Source: Membranipora membranacea
Lineage: Eukaryota > Bryozoa > Gymnolaemata > Cheilostomatida > Membraniporidae
Length of the DNA stretch: 64,000 nt
Reading direction: 5' to 3'
Assembly (NCBI GenBank): GCA_914767715.1
Contig: OU612072.1
Span: forward strand, 17,486,001 to 17,550,000
The position numbers and the translations under genes are program-made. Below the pieces are notes generated by a model. The model saw nothing but the letters and a program-made list of their open reading frames with translations. It did no database searches and was not told where the DNA came from. Of this stretch, positions 22,620 through 36,400 are shown in pieces (the stretch's first letter is position 1; each line of letters starts with the position of its first letter).

Positions 22620-25600
22620 CTACAAGGAAGGAGAGGTGCTGCTGCACTTACCAGAGTTATCTGGTATATGTTTAGCTCCCCAGTAATGTTCCTGTTTACC
22701 CTGATCTAGACACGCTTTACATGGTTTGTGACATAATATACAGGGCAGCAGACAGCTTAGCACAGTGATTACTGTTTTCCTGCGACACTGACGCTCAGGC
22801 GTCTCGGGCACCTGCTGGTTTTCGTCCATATGCGCTCGATTATATTGTCCTCGTGAGTCTGTTGTACAACGCTTGAGACAGGAGTTAAGTGCTGGAGTAC
22901 ATGTACATACTTTCACTACCTTATCTATACTAGTACGCTGACTAGCACATGAGCCTTTTACATTGCAACTCTCATAGAACCACTGATCACAGGCCTGACA
23001 GAGTACATGCCTCTCACCGTTCAGACCTGCAGCTTGTCTCTGTCCGTTATCTAGTCTCGGTGGTGGAGGAGGAGGTGATGGAGATGGTGCTGGGTCCGAT
23101 GAGGAGGATCCAGTGAAGCAGCACAAGAGTGAGCTGACTTTGAGTGGTCTGCGTCTGCGTGTAGGTAATACAATCTGCTCTGACTCAGACTTACAGCTAC
23201 TAGATGTTGTATGTAGTGAGAGTGAGTCAGACTTCTTCACAGCGTCATCATCTGCTGTAGATGATAACAGCTTAGTGCTGTCTGTACCTACGGATTTTTG
23301 TGCTGTTTTCTTTTTTAGACTAGGGCTCAGATGCTCCTGGTACTCATCTCGATAGTCTCCGTATTCTCCAGGTATTTTCTTAGTCGTGGTACGTACTGCT
23401 TTCTGCACCTACATGATAGTAATAATTTAGTTAAAAAATATATATCATGTATATCTCATATTCACATCGCATAGTTCACTGTGAGGTTGATACAAAATTT
23501 GTCAAGTCTTTGGTTGAGAGCGGATGACTCCTTATATAGAGCTGTAGAATAAGCCTTTGCATGCCAAAATTAAATTTTACAGGGACTGCCATTTATGGCA
23601 TAATGCTATCATGGCCACCCAGGAAGTGTCATTTCAGAGTTATTGATATTGGTGGTGGGTGGTCCTGCCATTTCATCAAACATTGTTATATCAGTGTTTA
23701 TAGCTACAAAGCCTGCGGCTTCATTTCAAGGCGGAATATAACAGGGTAGCCTGACCCAATAATGCCTGCATAGTTTGAAATTAACATGATATCTCAAATA
23801 CCCATCGTATCAACTTACATTTTAATAAACTAGTTGAAGAAAACTTATAGAGAATCATTTTGTTCAATTTGTAATTTTCTAGAATTAAGAACAAGGCTAG
23901 TTTCTTGAGACTCTTAAACGTGTAGCCAGCTTCATCTCAAGAGGTTTACTCAACACTCTGTGAGAGCAGCTAAGATTGATATTTTGTATTTCAATTTAAC
24001 ATTTTCTATGTAATAAATGATGTATAACTAAACTTTTCTATCTAATTTATCACATTTTAAGATTTATTACCACCTGAGTTGTTACCATGTAAATACTTAT
24101 CGCCATATCACACAGCACAGATTGGTAATTCGGATTTTGGAATGAGCAATGTTGAATCCAAATTTGGAAAATTAGACAGACAATAGTGACATTCATTGGC
24201 CTGCACAGGATACTGATTGCTGTTTGGGAATATGTATGTGCCGTACCCACAGAAATATTATGGATATCAATTGGAAAAAGAAGCTGAAATTTCTAGCAGC
24301 TGATCATGGAGGCCATATCAAGCGTTTTCTATTATGACAGTACTACAATAGACTTTGCCGATTCAAATTTACGACAAGCAGTGGAAGTGGAGTCGATTTC
24401 CTTATTAGACATATAAACAGCACTTTGCTGATCATTTCAGAAGCTTCATTGAACATGAATTAATTGCTCAGTGTGTGGTGTTAATTTTTCTATCTCAATC
24501 TCATGATATTAAATGACTGTATATATTACTCACCGTGACGGCCCTGTTGCTGGGTGAGTGCTGATTTAAATGCTGTGTGTTCTGAGTTCTGTGAGTGGTT
24601 ATTGTGAGGGTAGTCGGAGGAGGATTATGACTATGAGTTATATTGTGCTGCTGGTGATTCTTCTTCATTCTCTCTAGATTAGCAGCTCGTGTCGGATTGG
24701 AGTGTCCCTGTGTGACTGCGGCTGATGTTCTTAGTTGGCTATTTAATGCTGCTGCGGTGGGGGGACGATGTGGGGTGGGCTGTGTTGTAGTGGAGGTATG
24801 CTCAGTCTGATTATGACATTTGTTAAGAGTAAGTGAGGAGGGGATGATTGTAGGCTGATGTGGTGGTATAGGTCTAGTAGATGGTGCTGCTGACCCTTGT
24901 CGTGTCTCTATATCCACTATAAGTTTAGTAGGATGATGTATGTGGGGTGCAGTGCAGTGAAGTGCTGTTGAGTGTTTAGTCAGTGCTGACTGTGTATTAT
25001 CTCGTATCTGTGAGGAGTGGTGCGAGCCACCAGCAGTGTGACTGCGTAGTGTACACGGCTTCTCAGCTAACGGTGGACCAGTAGCTCCATGGTGTCTTCA
25101 ATAAAAGAAATAATTAATACTAACACCTCACAAAGATAAATATAAAGATATTGCAGAGTGAGTATCTTAAGCAAACTGTAATTGTCATGCTCGACGAGGC
25201 AGGGTAACCTTGTTAGCATCAGCTCCTAAGTTCCTATCTTCCTCATCAGAAGCTGCCGTATTTCTACAGCGCTGTTTCATCTATTACAGCAGGTAATTCA
25301 CAGAATCACACAGATATAGTTATATTAATACCTGGGAGGAAGCTGAGGGGATTCATTCTCACAATCTGAGCTGCTACCACTATCCAGGGATGGATTTATA
25401 CCCCCACTGTCACTGTGTGGGTGTATATTCCCTGTTCCGTTGCTATTACCACTATGGGATGACTCTACAGAATCATTCCTCCTATAAAAAAAGGGTTACA
25501 AATTCGAGTTATGTTCTCTCTGAACTATAAGTTCAAAGAGTGGACAACTACCAAATTGTTGCTTCATATTCTGATGATTTTACCAGAAACCAAAGACAAA

Positions 25601-28029
25601 AAAATCATTGCATAGCAGTCATTGCTGACAACCTATACTCAAGCAATATGACATATCCATCCATATTGTTTGGGGGGGGGGAAGGGGGTTATGTATAACT
25701 ATCGTTAGGGTTATGGAAATAAACGGAGCGACACTCTTTCCTAATCAAGCAGCAATGGTTTCTGATGCACCGATTTATGAGAGGACATAATTACTTACGG
25801 GGATCTAGTGACAGATAATGATAGAGGTTTTGTAGGTCTTGGTGGAGTAGTCACTGCCTAAAATATAAAGTTATGTACAATGTTAAACAATCGATAAGGA
25901 TCCAGTTCAGAACAATTCAGCAAACTGATTGACTGAGCTCACAGGAAATCAACTTATTACAAGTTCATTGATGGCGTCAGATAAGCAGGGTATCATTGAA
26001 ATAATTTGATTTTGTGATTGTGGTTCCCATTTTACGTATGTGTATGTTGAACCATACTTCAGAGTAGAGTAACATAAATAACTGTATGCCCCCATAAATA
26101 TCGGGATGTATATGACTGCATGTAACAACGTACTGATACTGGTGCTGTGACCAAAACTAACTCTCTCATGGTAATAGGCTGATTTCTGATACAGCTAACT
26201 TTGATCTCACTATCTATCAGCTGCCGGAATAATCAACTAAGTATTTACAGGTAGGACAGCTGATAGCACAGCTTATATACACAGGTGTGTAGGGAGACGC
26301 TGCCTCTGATTGGGACAGATATTTAATACTGACCTGATGAAACCCAGCAGCAGCAGCGGCAGAAGGTGGTGATTGTGATGGTGGCGAGGACTCAAACACA
26401 TCTGAATCTGAAGAGTCTGAAAGATATCAAAACTTCATTGTATATATATATATATATAGAATATATATATACATGGCTAACAGGATCAAAACTTAATTTC
26501 AATTCACTATTTTGTCAAAATTGTTTGGTTTAGTAATAGTTTTATTATACGAATCAATGCCGACTATCAGACCATATTATGACTGAGTAAATGAGGCAAC
26601 TGTCCTAATGCAATGACCAAAAGCAGCTATCTACTACGGCCGATAACTGTGAACAGGAGCAGAACTGGTGAGAGAATATTATTATAGATTCTGAGAATAA
26701 TACTAGAGCTCTAATCATACATGATGCTCAAATGCGCACAGAAAAGGCTGGCAATATTCTATAACTAAATCAAATATCCACCAAGGTTGGACCTAGAGAT
26801 TGTGGCTTCTCTATCACACACTCATGTAATACCAACGAATACGTGCAAGCAGCACAGTTAATATGTTTAAAATAGATTCCTCACTTTAAACACAGAAAAG
26901 CTTAGAACAATAGTTAGCTAAAGCTAAGCTAAAAATTCAGTACTGGATTACTTTAAAACCACAAACCGTTATTAGGGGTGCGTCTCAGTGAAGATATGAT
27001 TTGGTTCATCTGCGAGCTAAATTTCTCTGCATTGCTTGTTAGGATAAAGTTAAGACGGTGCTCACAGCCCTTAGGGCAGGGCTGACAGCCATTAGATTTA
27101 TTACACCAGTGTATTATCAGTGCGGGTTTTCCGCTCTTATGGATCTGTGTATCAGCTGTAAGTCTGCATCTTATAGGTTCCTGTACAATAGTATAAACAG
27201 TATTATAGTATAAACAGTAATTATAGTATAAACAGTATTATAGTATATACAGTATTATAGTATATACAGTATTATAGTATATACAGTATCATAGTATATA
27301 CAGTATTATAGTATATACAGTATTATAGTATATACAGTATTATAGTATATACAGTATTATAGTATATACAGTATTATAGTATATACCGTTCGCAGATATA
27401 TAATATTAATGAGTTAATAAACTTGAAGCGTAAATCACAATCTCACTGCAGCAATACAAACAAGTTCACAATGTTTACACTGTAATCTATATTAAAGATC
27501 TGAGTTGAGCTATTTTACCCTAATAGATGCAGCTATGACGCAGAAGTTAACCGCTTGTCTGTCTGGTTAGCTCTGTTCACTTACACACCACAGTACTATA
27601 CCAGCCTATGGTCTATACATGTCACAATTATAATATGCCTAAGTAAGGGTAGCCATGTGTGCTATTCCATTCTGGGAATTGTGAATGAATAGAACTTGTT
27701 CGTTGGCTCGAGTTTGGAAGTCAATTTAGAGGATAACATCATTTCTTTTTGCTAAATTGGTACGATCAGCCTTATGTAGAGCTTCAGGGTAATATCTGAT
27801 AACCTCCACCTATAATGAGGGAGGGAGGAGTTATATTACTAACCGATACTATGTCATCCTCACAGTCACGTCTGGCTATCACATCAACTCCTTCAAAGCT
27901 TACAATCACCAGACTATTCTCTTTATCCATGTTCCACATGTTTGGCACCTGCTCATCTTTAACCATGAGGCGAGCTTTCAGCTCCAGCCCCTTGGTCAGA
28001 GCCAGCGGCCTGTAATCAACATTAAACAT
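22620..28029 (-). CDS. Spred-like protein: EVH1 plus Sprouty domain
   Basis: Seven exons, from the 5' end: 28029-27850, 27180-26967, 26416-26334, 25857-25799, 25481-25332, 25095-24534, 23408-22620; 678 aa, all phases consistent. Residues ~12-125 fit an EVH1 domain: LKARLMVKDE matches the VRVRAVVMTRDD strand of Spred, IRCRLTADTQIHK..ALIIHW matches VVLECVLKKDL..FHHW, and LNFILTSNAEKFSSQMNQII matches the last strand and helix. Residues ~552-670 are Cys-rich and follow the Sprouty pattern (LCQACDQWFYESC, VCTCTPALNSCLKR, VLSCLLPCILCHKPCKAC). Spred proteins sit at membranes, bind neurofibromin through EVH1 and damp Ras-ERK signalling. The linker is much longer than in vertebrates (about 440 aa in total there) and rich in Ser, Thr, His and Gln. 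The start ATG at 28029 reads straight into the exon; the same spot is also a good splice acceptor, so an upstream first exon remains possible. Confidence 0.75.
26430..26472. repeat. TA dinucleotide microsatellite
   Basis: About 20 TA units interrupted by one GA, in the intron between the second and third Spred exons. Confidence 0.8.
27190..27390. repeat. Minisatellite, 17-base unit AGTATATACAGTATTAT
   Basis: About eleven near-identical tandem units, the first three carrying AAACAG in place of ATACAG, with one unit reading ATCAT for ATTAT. It lies in the first Spred intron, starting a few bases upstream of the acceptor of exon 2 (acceptor CAG at 27183-27181, minus strand), so the array nearly touches the branch-point region. 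It is not a CRISPR: there are no unique spacers. Confidence 0.9.
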
Positions 28030-31000
28030 ACATCAAAAAGTTGTACGCTACACTACATCATCACATCTCATGCTGTATCATATTCCATAATTGACACATA
28101 TCGCATCACACACAAGCTAGCTATAACATTCAATGGCAATGTTGTGTTTCTAGAAGAAACATGGCAAGATGATGTATAACCACTTGGAAAAATCGGTTAA
28201 CTGATTATATATGTACATCTCCAATATGGATAATTAATCTAATGGAATCAACCCCCTCTGGAGGAATCAGGATCATGCTTTGCAACAGGAAGTGAGCATA
28301 GTTCATTCAGAAAATTGTACAGTGACAAACATTTATATGCTAAAAATCAATACTATTGAGTTCACACTGTTTGTGATTTAATAGCTCAGAGCGTATTATC
28401 AGTCAGGTACATTCTAGCAGTGCTACACACTGTTCTCATACAGGCAGTCCTTCCCATACAATATCCACTTACATATTATGTTATGTCTCCAGGCATCCGT
28501 GGGCCTGGTCAATTATAATAGCTCATAATTTGAGTTGTATGTAAAGTGAAAATTATCATTCAGGACATTATATACATATATCATCAGCTGTAAATACATT
28601 TTGTCACCATGACAGGATTAGACACCCTTAAACGTAGCCACAAATTTTGTAGGCTCTGTTTTAGGTTAACATGTCTAACACTAACATCTGAATTTAGTAT
28701 GATTGAAGAAGAGTTGTGTGTTAATTATTCATTCAATGACTTGATTATCCTGATAAGCAAAAGTTCCTATAGTAAGTGGAATAAAAGTATGACAGTGACA
28801 TCACTACGGAATATGCAGCAGCACCTCATCAAAAAAATATACACATACCACATGCCACACATACTAGGGCCTGCCACACACATGCAAGAGTATATCACAA
28901 AACTAATCAGGACTACCACCAGCATTCTTCCCCTTTTCAATATTTGATCTAAGTTCAACCCATCCACACCCATTAATTTCCCCCAAATCAACATGACAAT
29001 ACATTTTCCCTTGAAAAACTCAACAACTTAAAATATCAAAGCCACCCTTCAAACCCACCAATTTGGTCGCTTTCTACTATACATAACAAAACGATCACTT
29101 TAAAGACTTCAACAATCACACATGTTTTTGTGAGTCCCTCCCATTGGTGGCTACGGCATCCACACCAGTTTGAGCCTACTATGAGTATCATTTACTGTAG
29201 AAAATTTACTACTTTCAGTGTCTTTGTCATTCCTTGTTAAACTAAATCACTTGTCGGCTAACCATATTGCTCAATGAAAATATCGTTTTTAGTATTCCAC
29301 ATTATTAGGCCTATCTATACAGTTTAACTGTACTACTACAACATTCTTGAATGATTGACAGATATTGCCTTTTATGTGACTGGATACACAAAACACACAC
29401 AGGCAAGTGCCTTTAAAATTTGACTAGGATTCCTCTGACAAAATGAGTGTTTAAGTATGTCCATTGTTGATGCTTGTGAACATTTGTTAGTTAAAGTCAT
29501 TTTGGGCCACGCTTCTCAAGTAGGCCCCCTACACAACCAACTGCTCACATACAGTGACTAGTAACTGAGAGTGTGGAACAGCGCCACTCAATTTTATCAG
29601 AGGTGGTGAATTTGTGGTAGTTGCTAGTAGGTTTAGTTAGCAAGTAAACTAATTAACTACTAACTAAGTACAGCCTGAGTCAGTGGAGTGAGTGACCCTG
29701 ACTGATATGAATGATGAATGATAGATGATTGAGGGAACAACATTTCAGTTCAACAATAAACTTAATTCAGAGATACGCAGTCACATACCCAGTCACTCTG
29801 TCAAAATTTTCAGGTATCCCAGCTTAAAAATAATTACTTTTTGCTGAAGACTTAGACTTACTCACACTCACAGTCACTTGACTTGGACTTTCCCTGCTGC
29901 TGAGCTAACAACATTATTTATTATTATTGTTTATTCTCAGACATACACCCTTTGCTTATAAATTATCAGTTAAGAATGCAGGGTAGCAGTCCAACATCCA
30001 TTTCTTATGCCCCACAAGTACAACATTCACAAACAAATGCCCATATACTCCATAAACTTACCCTTTACTTGCACTCATGTTGTCATCATTGTGGTGGCCA
30101 TGAAAATCTGCTCTCAACTAAAGTGTTAATTGAATCCCTCCGCGACTATAAACATTATGGTTGAAGAGATTACTTCAACAACAAGAAGAAAATCTGTGTT
30201 TGAAATAAGGTAAGACGTGGGTTTTTTTGTTACATTATGAGATACTGGTGACACTTCTGTCCAGTTCATGATAAATCAAGATTATGGAAGTTGATGACTT
30301 CCTGTGGCGTATGAATCATATAGTAGATCTGAAAATTAGAAAGAAAAATAGAAATACCACCACTGCATCAGCATATTGAGTTCATGAATGGGCTGACAAT
30401 GCCTTAATGTGGCAATGTGATCATTGTTAAGGTTTCACAGGTAACTGATATGTATGGACTGGTGGTATGCTACCGGATTGGCATTTTTCCAATACAAGAA
30501 TGTAACTTGTCCATAATAGTTGAGACATAATAAACGTATTGCCAATATGTTCATTCACAGATCTAAACTTTCCCACGAGCATGACGTCCGATACACAGTA
30601 GTTATCATCTCTTTTCAGTGATGTTTTGTGTTCAGCTGGTTTATAATCTAATGAACAAATTTACTGTCACCAAATTGTGAGAGAAGCTGTCTGGACTGGA
30701 GATTGATGATGATGATTGACCTGTAAATAAATGAACCTGTAAATAAATAAATGTCAGAATTATTTATTTATTTATTGAGGTTTTCTAAAAGTTTATAATT
30801 AAAGCAAATTAAAAATAACTTGTTGACCTCACACAAATTATCATAGATGCAAAAAAATGACTTGAATAAAAAGATATAAGTGGTAGGGTGTTACATACTA
30901 TATAGTGAGTAGGATAATGAAAGCATGGTATCATAAATTGTGTGAATAAGATGAAAAAAGAAAAGAAGAAACAGAGAGTGGCAAACAAAAATACAAGTTA

Positions 31001-31039
31001 ACAACATTAGGTAGGATTAAATGATAATGATTCATGAGG

Positions 31040-31400
31040 CTTGGTTGATTTAGCTACAAATGTACGAAAAATATTTAAAAAGGCTGATTTGCCTAGGTTT
31101 GATCTAAATAAGGGTTTAATTATTGCACAGTTGCTACGAAGTGATCGTGTATGTCTGTTTGATTTGCTAACGAGATGAAGTATGTGCTTGGATGCACGGC
31201 CTTTATGGACCCTCGATTTGACACACTTGTGAAAAAGAAAATTCCTTCTACTGTGGAGAGTATGTAAATTTAGGAGTAAGCGGCCAGATGTGACAGAAAA
31301 TTGTTTGGGGGCTGAAGTTAAAGCATCATAGCACCTGCGCCTCCCAACCGACGTACCAAACCAACGTGGGCCATAACGTAGCTTTCTCTCTCATCAGTAC
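31040..31400 (-). mobile_element. Degenerate LINE-like reverse transcriptase tail
   Basis: On the minus strand a largely open frame contains GRLLLNLHTLHSRRNFLFHK, later SKSNRHTRSLRSN and FRSNLGKSAFLNIF. The order (an L-x2-L-x2-RR block, then an NTRS-like block, then a GK-SF block) resembles the region after the polymerase domain of non-LTR retrotransposons. Conservation is weak and there is no catalytic motif, so this is a tentative call. Confidence 0.35.
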
Positions 31401-32034
31401 ATGGTTAATTTTGGTGAGTGCAGCCACCAGGGGTAATGTACAGGAGTTGATTTCAATGCTGCGTTTGTGTTATTACGTTGTAGGAAATTTGTAATAGATA
31501 TATTTGTTTTTGCGAATTATGAAGACTCAAAAAATGGTTTGATATCCACTCACAGAAAGACTTAAAGAATTATATACTGGAGTGTAGTTCTGGTACATTG
31601 AACAAAAAACCCACTTCTTTATTTTCAATAATTATAATAATATGATATTGATTATTAAAAATAGTGCAGTAGGATCTTATATAGCCAATATGTAAATCTC
31701 TATATTATAGAGTATCGGTGCATAATTCCATTTATGGCCACACCAAACTCTGGAGGTGACTTTTCAAAAATAAAATTAGCGTTGGGTGGTGCTCGATATA
31801 CTCACACGGTCCAAGCAATCAAATGGATCGTGATCATTACTGAAAATAGTAGGATTAGCTTTTTAAATAAGTACTATTTTATGCTGTGCACCAAAAGTTA
31901 TTTTTCAAACTTTTTATTTAAACTCTATCATTTCATTGCAGTGTTGTTATTGATTTGACTGAAATATAATTAAAATATAATTAAAGCAGAATGCTTATGA
32001 ATGAATTTGTCGAATTTGTAACAGCAGGAAGGGA

Positions 32035-32112
32035 GTTCTTTGGAGGGAGGCCATATCAGGACTGGGAGGCCACATCAGGACTGGGAGGCCATATCAGGAC
32101 TGGGAGGCAATA
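32035..32112. repeat. Tandem repeat, 19-base unit GAGGCCATATCAGGACTGG
   Basis: Three and a half copies with two substitutions. It lies about 600 bases upstream of the first supported exon of the receptor gene. Confidence 0.85.
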
Positions 32113-32700
32113 ACAGGCACTGAAGCAGGTGAGAGTCACAATCAATCTCTCCAAATGTATTCCTTGCAGCTATCAATTTAAACATGGTACGAATCAAATT
32201 TCAAATCTCTTTAAAAATCTTTTATAAACCCACCCCAATATTTAATTATGCCGATTAAAAATGGGTGTTACATAAGAATCCATCTTCAAACAGTTAATAG
32301 TAATTGAGACACAAATTTGTCTGGAAGTAAATAAATACCTATATCTTTTGCTAGTATAAAACTTGGTGTTGACTTATTTTTAACACATAATTAAGTGAGG
32401 GATTGTTGGACCTGTCAACCAAATGCCTTCTAACTAAGATCATGAGAGCCACTGGATATGAAACAAATATAGTAAGTTGAACTGTGCCTAAGTAATCTAT
32501 ATATGACGCTACTGTTGTTATAGCCAGTGACAAATTACAACATTACTACAGCTGTTTACCTAGCTGCTTCACTTCATTTTTAATGATTATTTCCAATTTT
32601 TCCGATTTCAGTGTTCATAGTGTTTATAGTTTCGTGCTTGTTTATTACCACAACATCTTTTTGGTAATGAGACCTGCTGTGTTTTATTGTGTTATTTCAG

Positions 32701-33446
32701 AGCATTGTTGTATTGCTGTTGTCAATCTGGAGTGGTGATGTTATCTGTCAAACTGGGACGACAGGTATGGCCATTCAGGCTTCATATCAATATCTTTGTA
32801 TTTGTCATCTGAATATCTCTAAACGCTCTGGGTAATTCTGGTCGTACTGTCAAATTAAGAATATATACTTTTTTTTTTATTGGCATCAAAAGTCATCTCA
32901 TTCGAAATGTTTTGCACTCAGTGCCAGAAAACAATTTTTTTTTTATAACAAAAAAGAGAAACAGAAGGGAAATAATATCATCAATGATGTTGGTCAAGTC
33001 GATAATATATGGTTGAAAAGTAAAGTTTTGAATGAACTGAACTTCTCTTTAGATCTCAAATGTAACGGTAAAGAATGACCACCATTGGTCCGGAAAAAGG
33101 AAAATGCCTGTGAGAGAGTCCCTGTGGCTTGCCTTATTTTCACATTTGGACAGAAACTGAATTCAATCCTTATTTAATATCTTCTCTCTTATGTAGTGAT
33201 CGTATCTATTACTATTTTTACTCAGAGTGCTGCACTCCAAATCTCTGTGAATGGTTAATACAGGATCGAGAGTTGCTCCCCTCTGCTACTAAGGATGGGC
33301 CTGAGTACAGTAATAAAACCTTAGAATGGTGTCTGAATGAGTGTCAGAAGACTACAGCCTTCACCTGTCACAGTCTGGACTATAATAAGATCACAGGCAC
33401 CTGCAGACTCTCCTCAAGCCTCGAACTGACCGTAAAATACATAATT

Positions 33447-33491
<45 letters not shown>

Positions 33492-36400
33492 TACTAATTA
33501 TCTTCACCCTAACTTCACAAGGTCACTATTTTTGCTTGAGACTAATTGTCTCTAATATCAGTACAAAGAGAGCCATCTGACATTGAAAGTATAGTAGTTA
33601 CCCCATCTTTGATGGATTTTTCCCGTGTATTAGCAGACAGACCGTAATATCATGGGTACTATAGTCATACAATATGTGCCGGTGCTATCAAAACCAACCA
33701 TGGCTTGAGGTGATTACATGTGCTGATTGGCCAATAGTACTTTCTGTTTATTTCAGCAAACTACACGGTCATCTGACACACACCAGTTTTATTTGATACA
33801 AGAGAGCACTTGCCGAATCGTGTCGGCATGTGAGGGACTGGTGGCGTTAGATAACTCTGTACATTCGACATCACAGCAGACATTTCCTAACTATGATATC
33901 ATCAACTTGGAATGTGAATATTGGTATGGTGAACCAGTTCATTATTTAACACACAATTCAAAAAATTGGAGGGGCCTTTAGGGGTCGACCTTGGTTGCCT
34001 TACTAGCTTCAAATACAGAAACTTCAGGGTGCAATGCTCTTGTTACAACGAATGTTATTTCATAAATTATCGGATTGTGATTATGTTAATGCTGTTGTAT
34101 TCTCTCATAGCTAGTTCACTGTATTCACTACAGCTCTAGTATTTCCGTCTGTTTTAGCTATGAGTATTTGAGAGGAGATGACTATGTTACTTGTTACTAT
34201 AATAGCACAGTTATGGGAGAGCCGTTAGTTTGTCAGCCTGCCTCGTGTAGTGTCACCTCACTGATTCCTAATTCTCACTTACAGTTCTGTAGGTTTACTC
34301 CTGGTCATGTTAGAATGCTACCAAGCTGTAATCTGTTACCTCTCAATGCACCGATCAGCTTTAATTAGCGCTGTGTTTTGGTAAGGGAATATCTCCAAAT
34401 GCTGCTAAATTTGGTTAATTTTAACTGGTTCTATGAATGAATTTGCTGATATGTAATAACTTAATGGCATATATTGTGTAACTTCAGCTGAACAGACGAT
34501 ATCATGTGGTGGAGTGATTACAGCTAGTTGTGTACAAGGTTACTATGCACCCACTCCATCATCAGATCTGATATGTGGAGAACGAGGCACTTTGTCTGGT
34601 GACCTACCAAACTGCTCAATTATAACATGTCCTCCACCTCAAACTAATGCCTCATCTAACAATACAGGTAGACTGGTCTATATTATCATTAACCTGAGAA
34701 TTAGGTTTATATTATGTAGATTGAACACTTGCCTATAAAATTCGTAATTCTGCGTAAGATTTAGATAACCAATTGATATATTTCAATATCAAATATTATC
34801 ATGAGTTATGTCAGCACAATAATAATGAGATTTCTTGATGACTACATTTTACAAAAGAGACAGGAATTAATAATTTGATTATCTCTTACAGCTGGCACAT
34901 GGGGGTCAGTGATTGAGTTTTATTGTACTAATGGAAATTATCTGTATAACAATGATACACTCATCTGCTCTGGGGATAATCAGTTTGGTGGGTGGATTAG
35001 CACTGCCACAAATACAGGTAACAATGATACATACAACTAACTACACAGTATGCTAAGGGTAACACTTTGTTCTTATAGTAATGCTGCTCTCAAGTGCTGA
35101 TGGGTCAATCTGGCCAATCTGCTTCCAAGCTGTCAACTGAAATTTCAAACATAAAGTTATTATTTTTTTAATATCTCATATTCTGTATATTGGCTGCTAG
35201 TACAATAGATTTCTTGTGTTTGATTATATAATTTAGTTTCAGGTAGCCTACCATACTGCGGTCCAGCTCCTCAGTGCTCACAGATTGCTACTAATGCCAC
35301 ATTCACAGCCTCAGAGTCTACATTCATGGCTGGCACCACCATCCGCTTTTCCTGTCCCTACAATCAGGTAATAGATCTATCAATTTAAATGCAATCAAAA
35401 CATAATTATGCAAACAATCCTGATATCTGATCTTATAGAATGCAATGTTCTATCTGATTAAACTCAGAAAACAGATATCATTCACGCATTGGCTTTGCTC
35501 CCAATACATGCTGTCAATCCAATCCTTTAGACTAAAATATAGTATGATGCTTTTTTATTGTCAGGATAATATTGTGTTCGATTAACTGCTCAAGTTTAAA
35601 TTACCTCCATAGACTTAGTAATTAAGTCTATGATTACCGCTAATGATGATATATATTTGTTTATGTGAGAAGTAGACAACCTAACTTGTATCTGATCTCA
35701 CCATAGAGTCATTATACACTCTATATAAGATTATACTCTATATAATAACTCTATCGTTGTCTGTTCACTGAGCAACAGCAGACAACTTTCATTGATCAAT
35801 TATTGCTTTTCTCAGTGGATGCTCAATATTGAAAAGCATCCTCAACAGTTTATTTAATTTTTTTTAATGCAGTACAGTGTATAGCTGATATGTCATTTGT
35901 AAAATAATTTGTACAGGTATTGAACATAACAAACTCCTCAAAGAGCAAAGTGATTTGTGAGAGCACAGGATCTGATACAGTGGGGTGGTCAGGCACCATC
36001 CCTCACTGCACCATGAGGCCTGTATGTTCTGTACCTCAGACTAATACAACAACAGCGTACAATGGAAGTGTCGGAGCGGCAGGAGAACTATTTGCTGGTT
36101 CTACCGTTCACTTCTCATGTAATTCTGATTCTAGATTGGTAAGTGAGTGAAGCCCTAGACTTTTGGTCATGGGCGCATGCAGGTCTTTAACAGGGTGAAA
36201 CATACATTTAACTTTTGTTGCAATATATTGTCAAATGAAGTCCGAATTTCTTGTTGCCAGGTTTAGCCTTTGTATATACTATCTAGGGTAGATAGGGTCT
36301 GTAAGGTCACTAAACCATGTTCGGGTATGAGTTATCTCATAATATATATCGCAGGTAGGAGAGGGGAGTCTACGTTGTGAGTATGATGATATGAGCAGAG

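Larger units (their letters stand above)
28030..32700. other. Divergent intergenic region (Spred / receptor)
   Basis: Presumed promoters of the Spred-like gene (leftward) and of the receptor gene (rightward), plus the missing first exon or exons of the receptor. Contents seen: LINE-like debris at about 31040-31400 and a tandem repeat at 32035-32110. The open frames at 28609-28947 and 29952-30164 lack any resemblance and are not called. Confidence 0.45.

Noticed and set aside
27190-27390. Regular repeat array considered as CRISPR-like
   Set aside because: Units are contiguous with no unique spacers, the genome is eukaryotic, and no cas-like gene is present.
32350-32700. ATG at about 32668 as start of the receptor
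   Set aside because: Its frame differs from that of the signal-peptide exon and reaches a stop; the true first exon lies further upstream and could not be identified.
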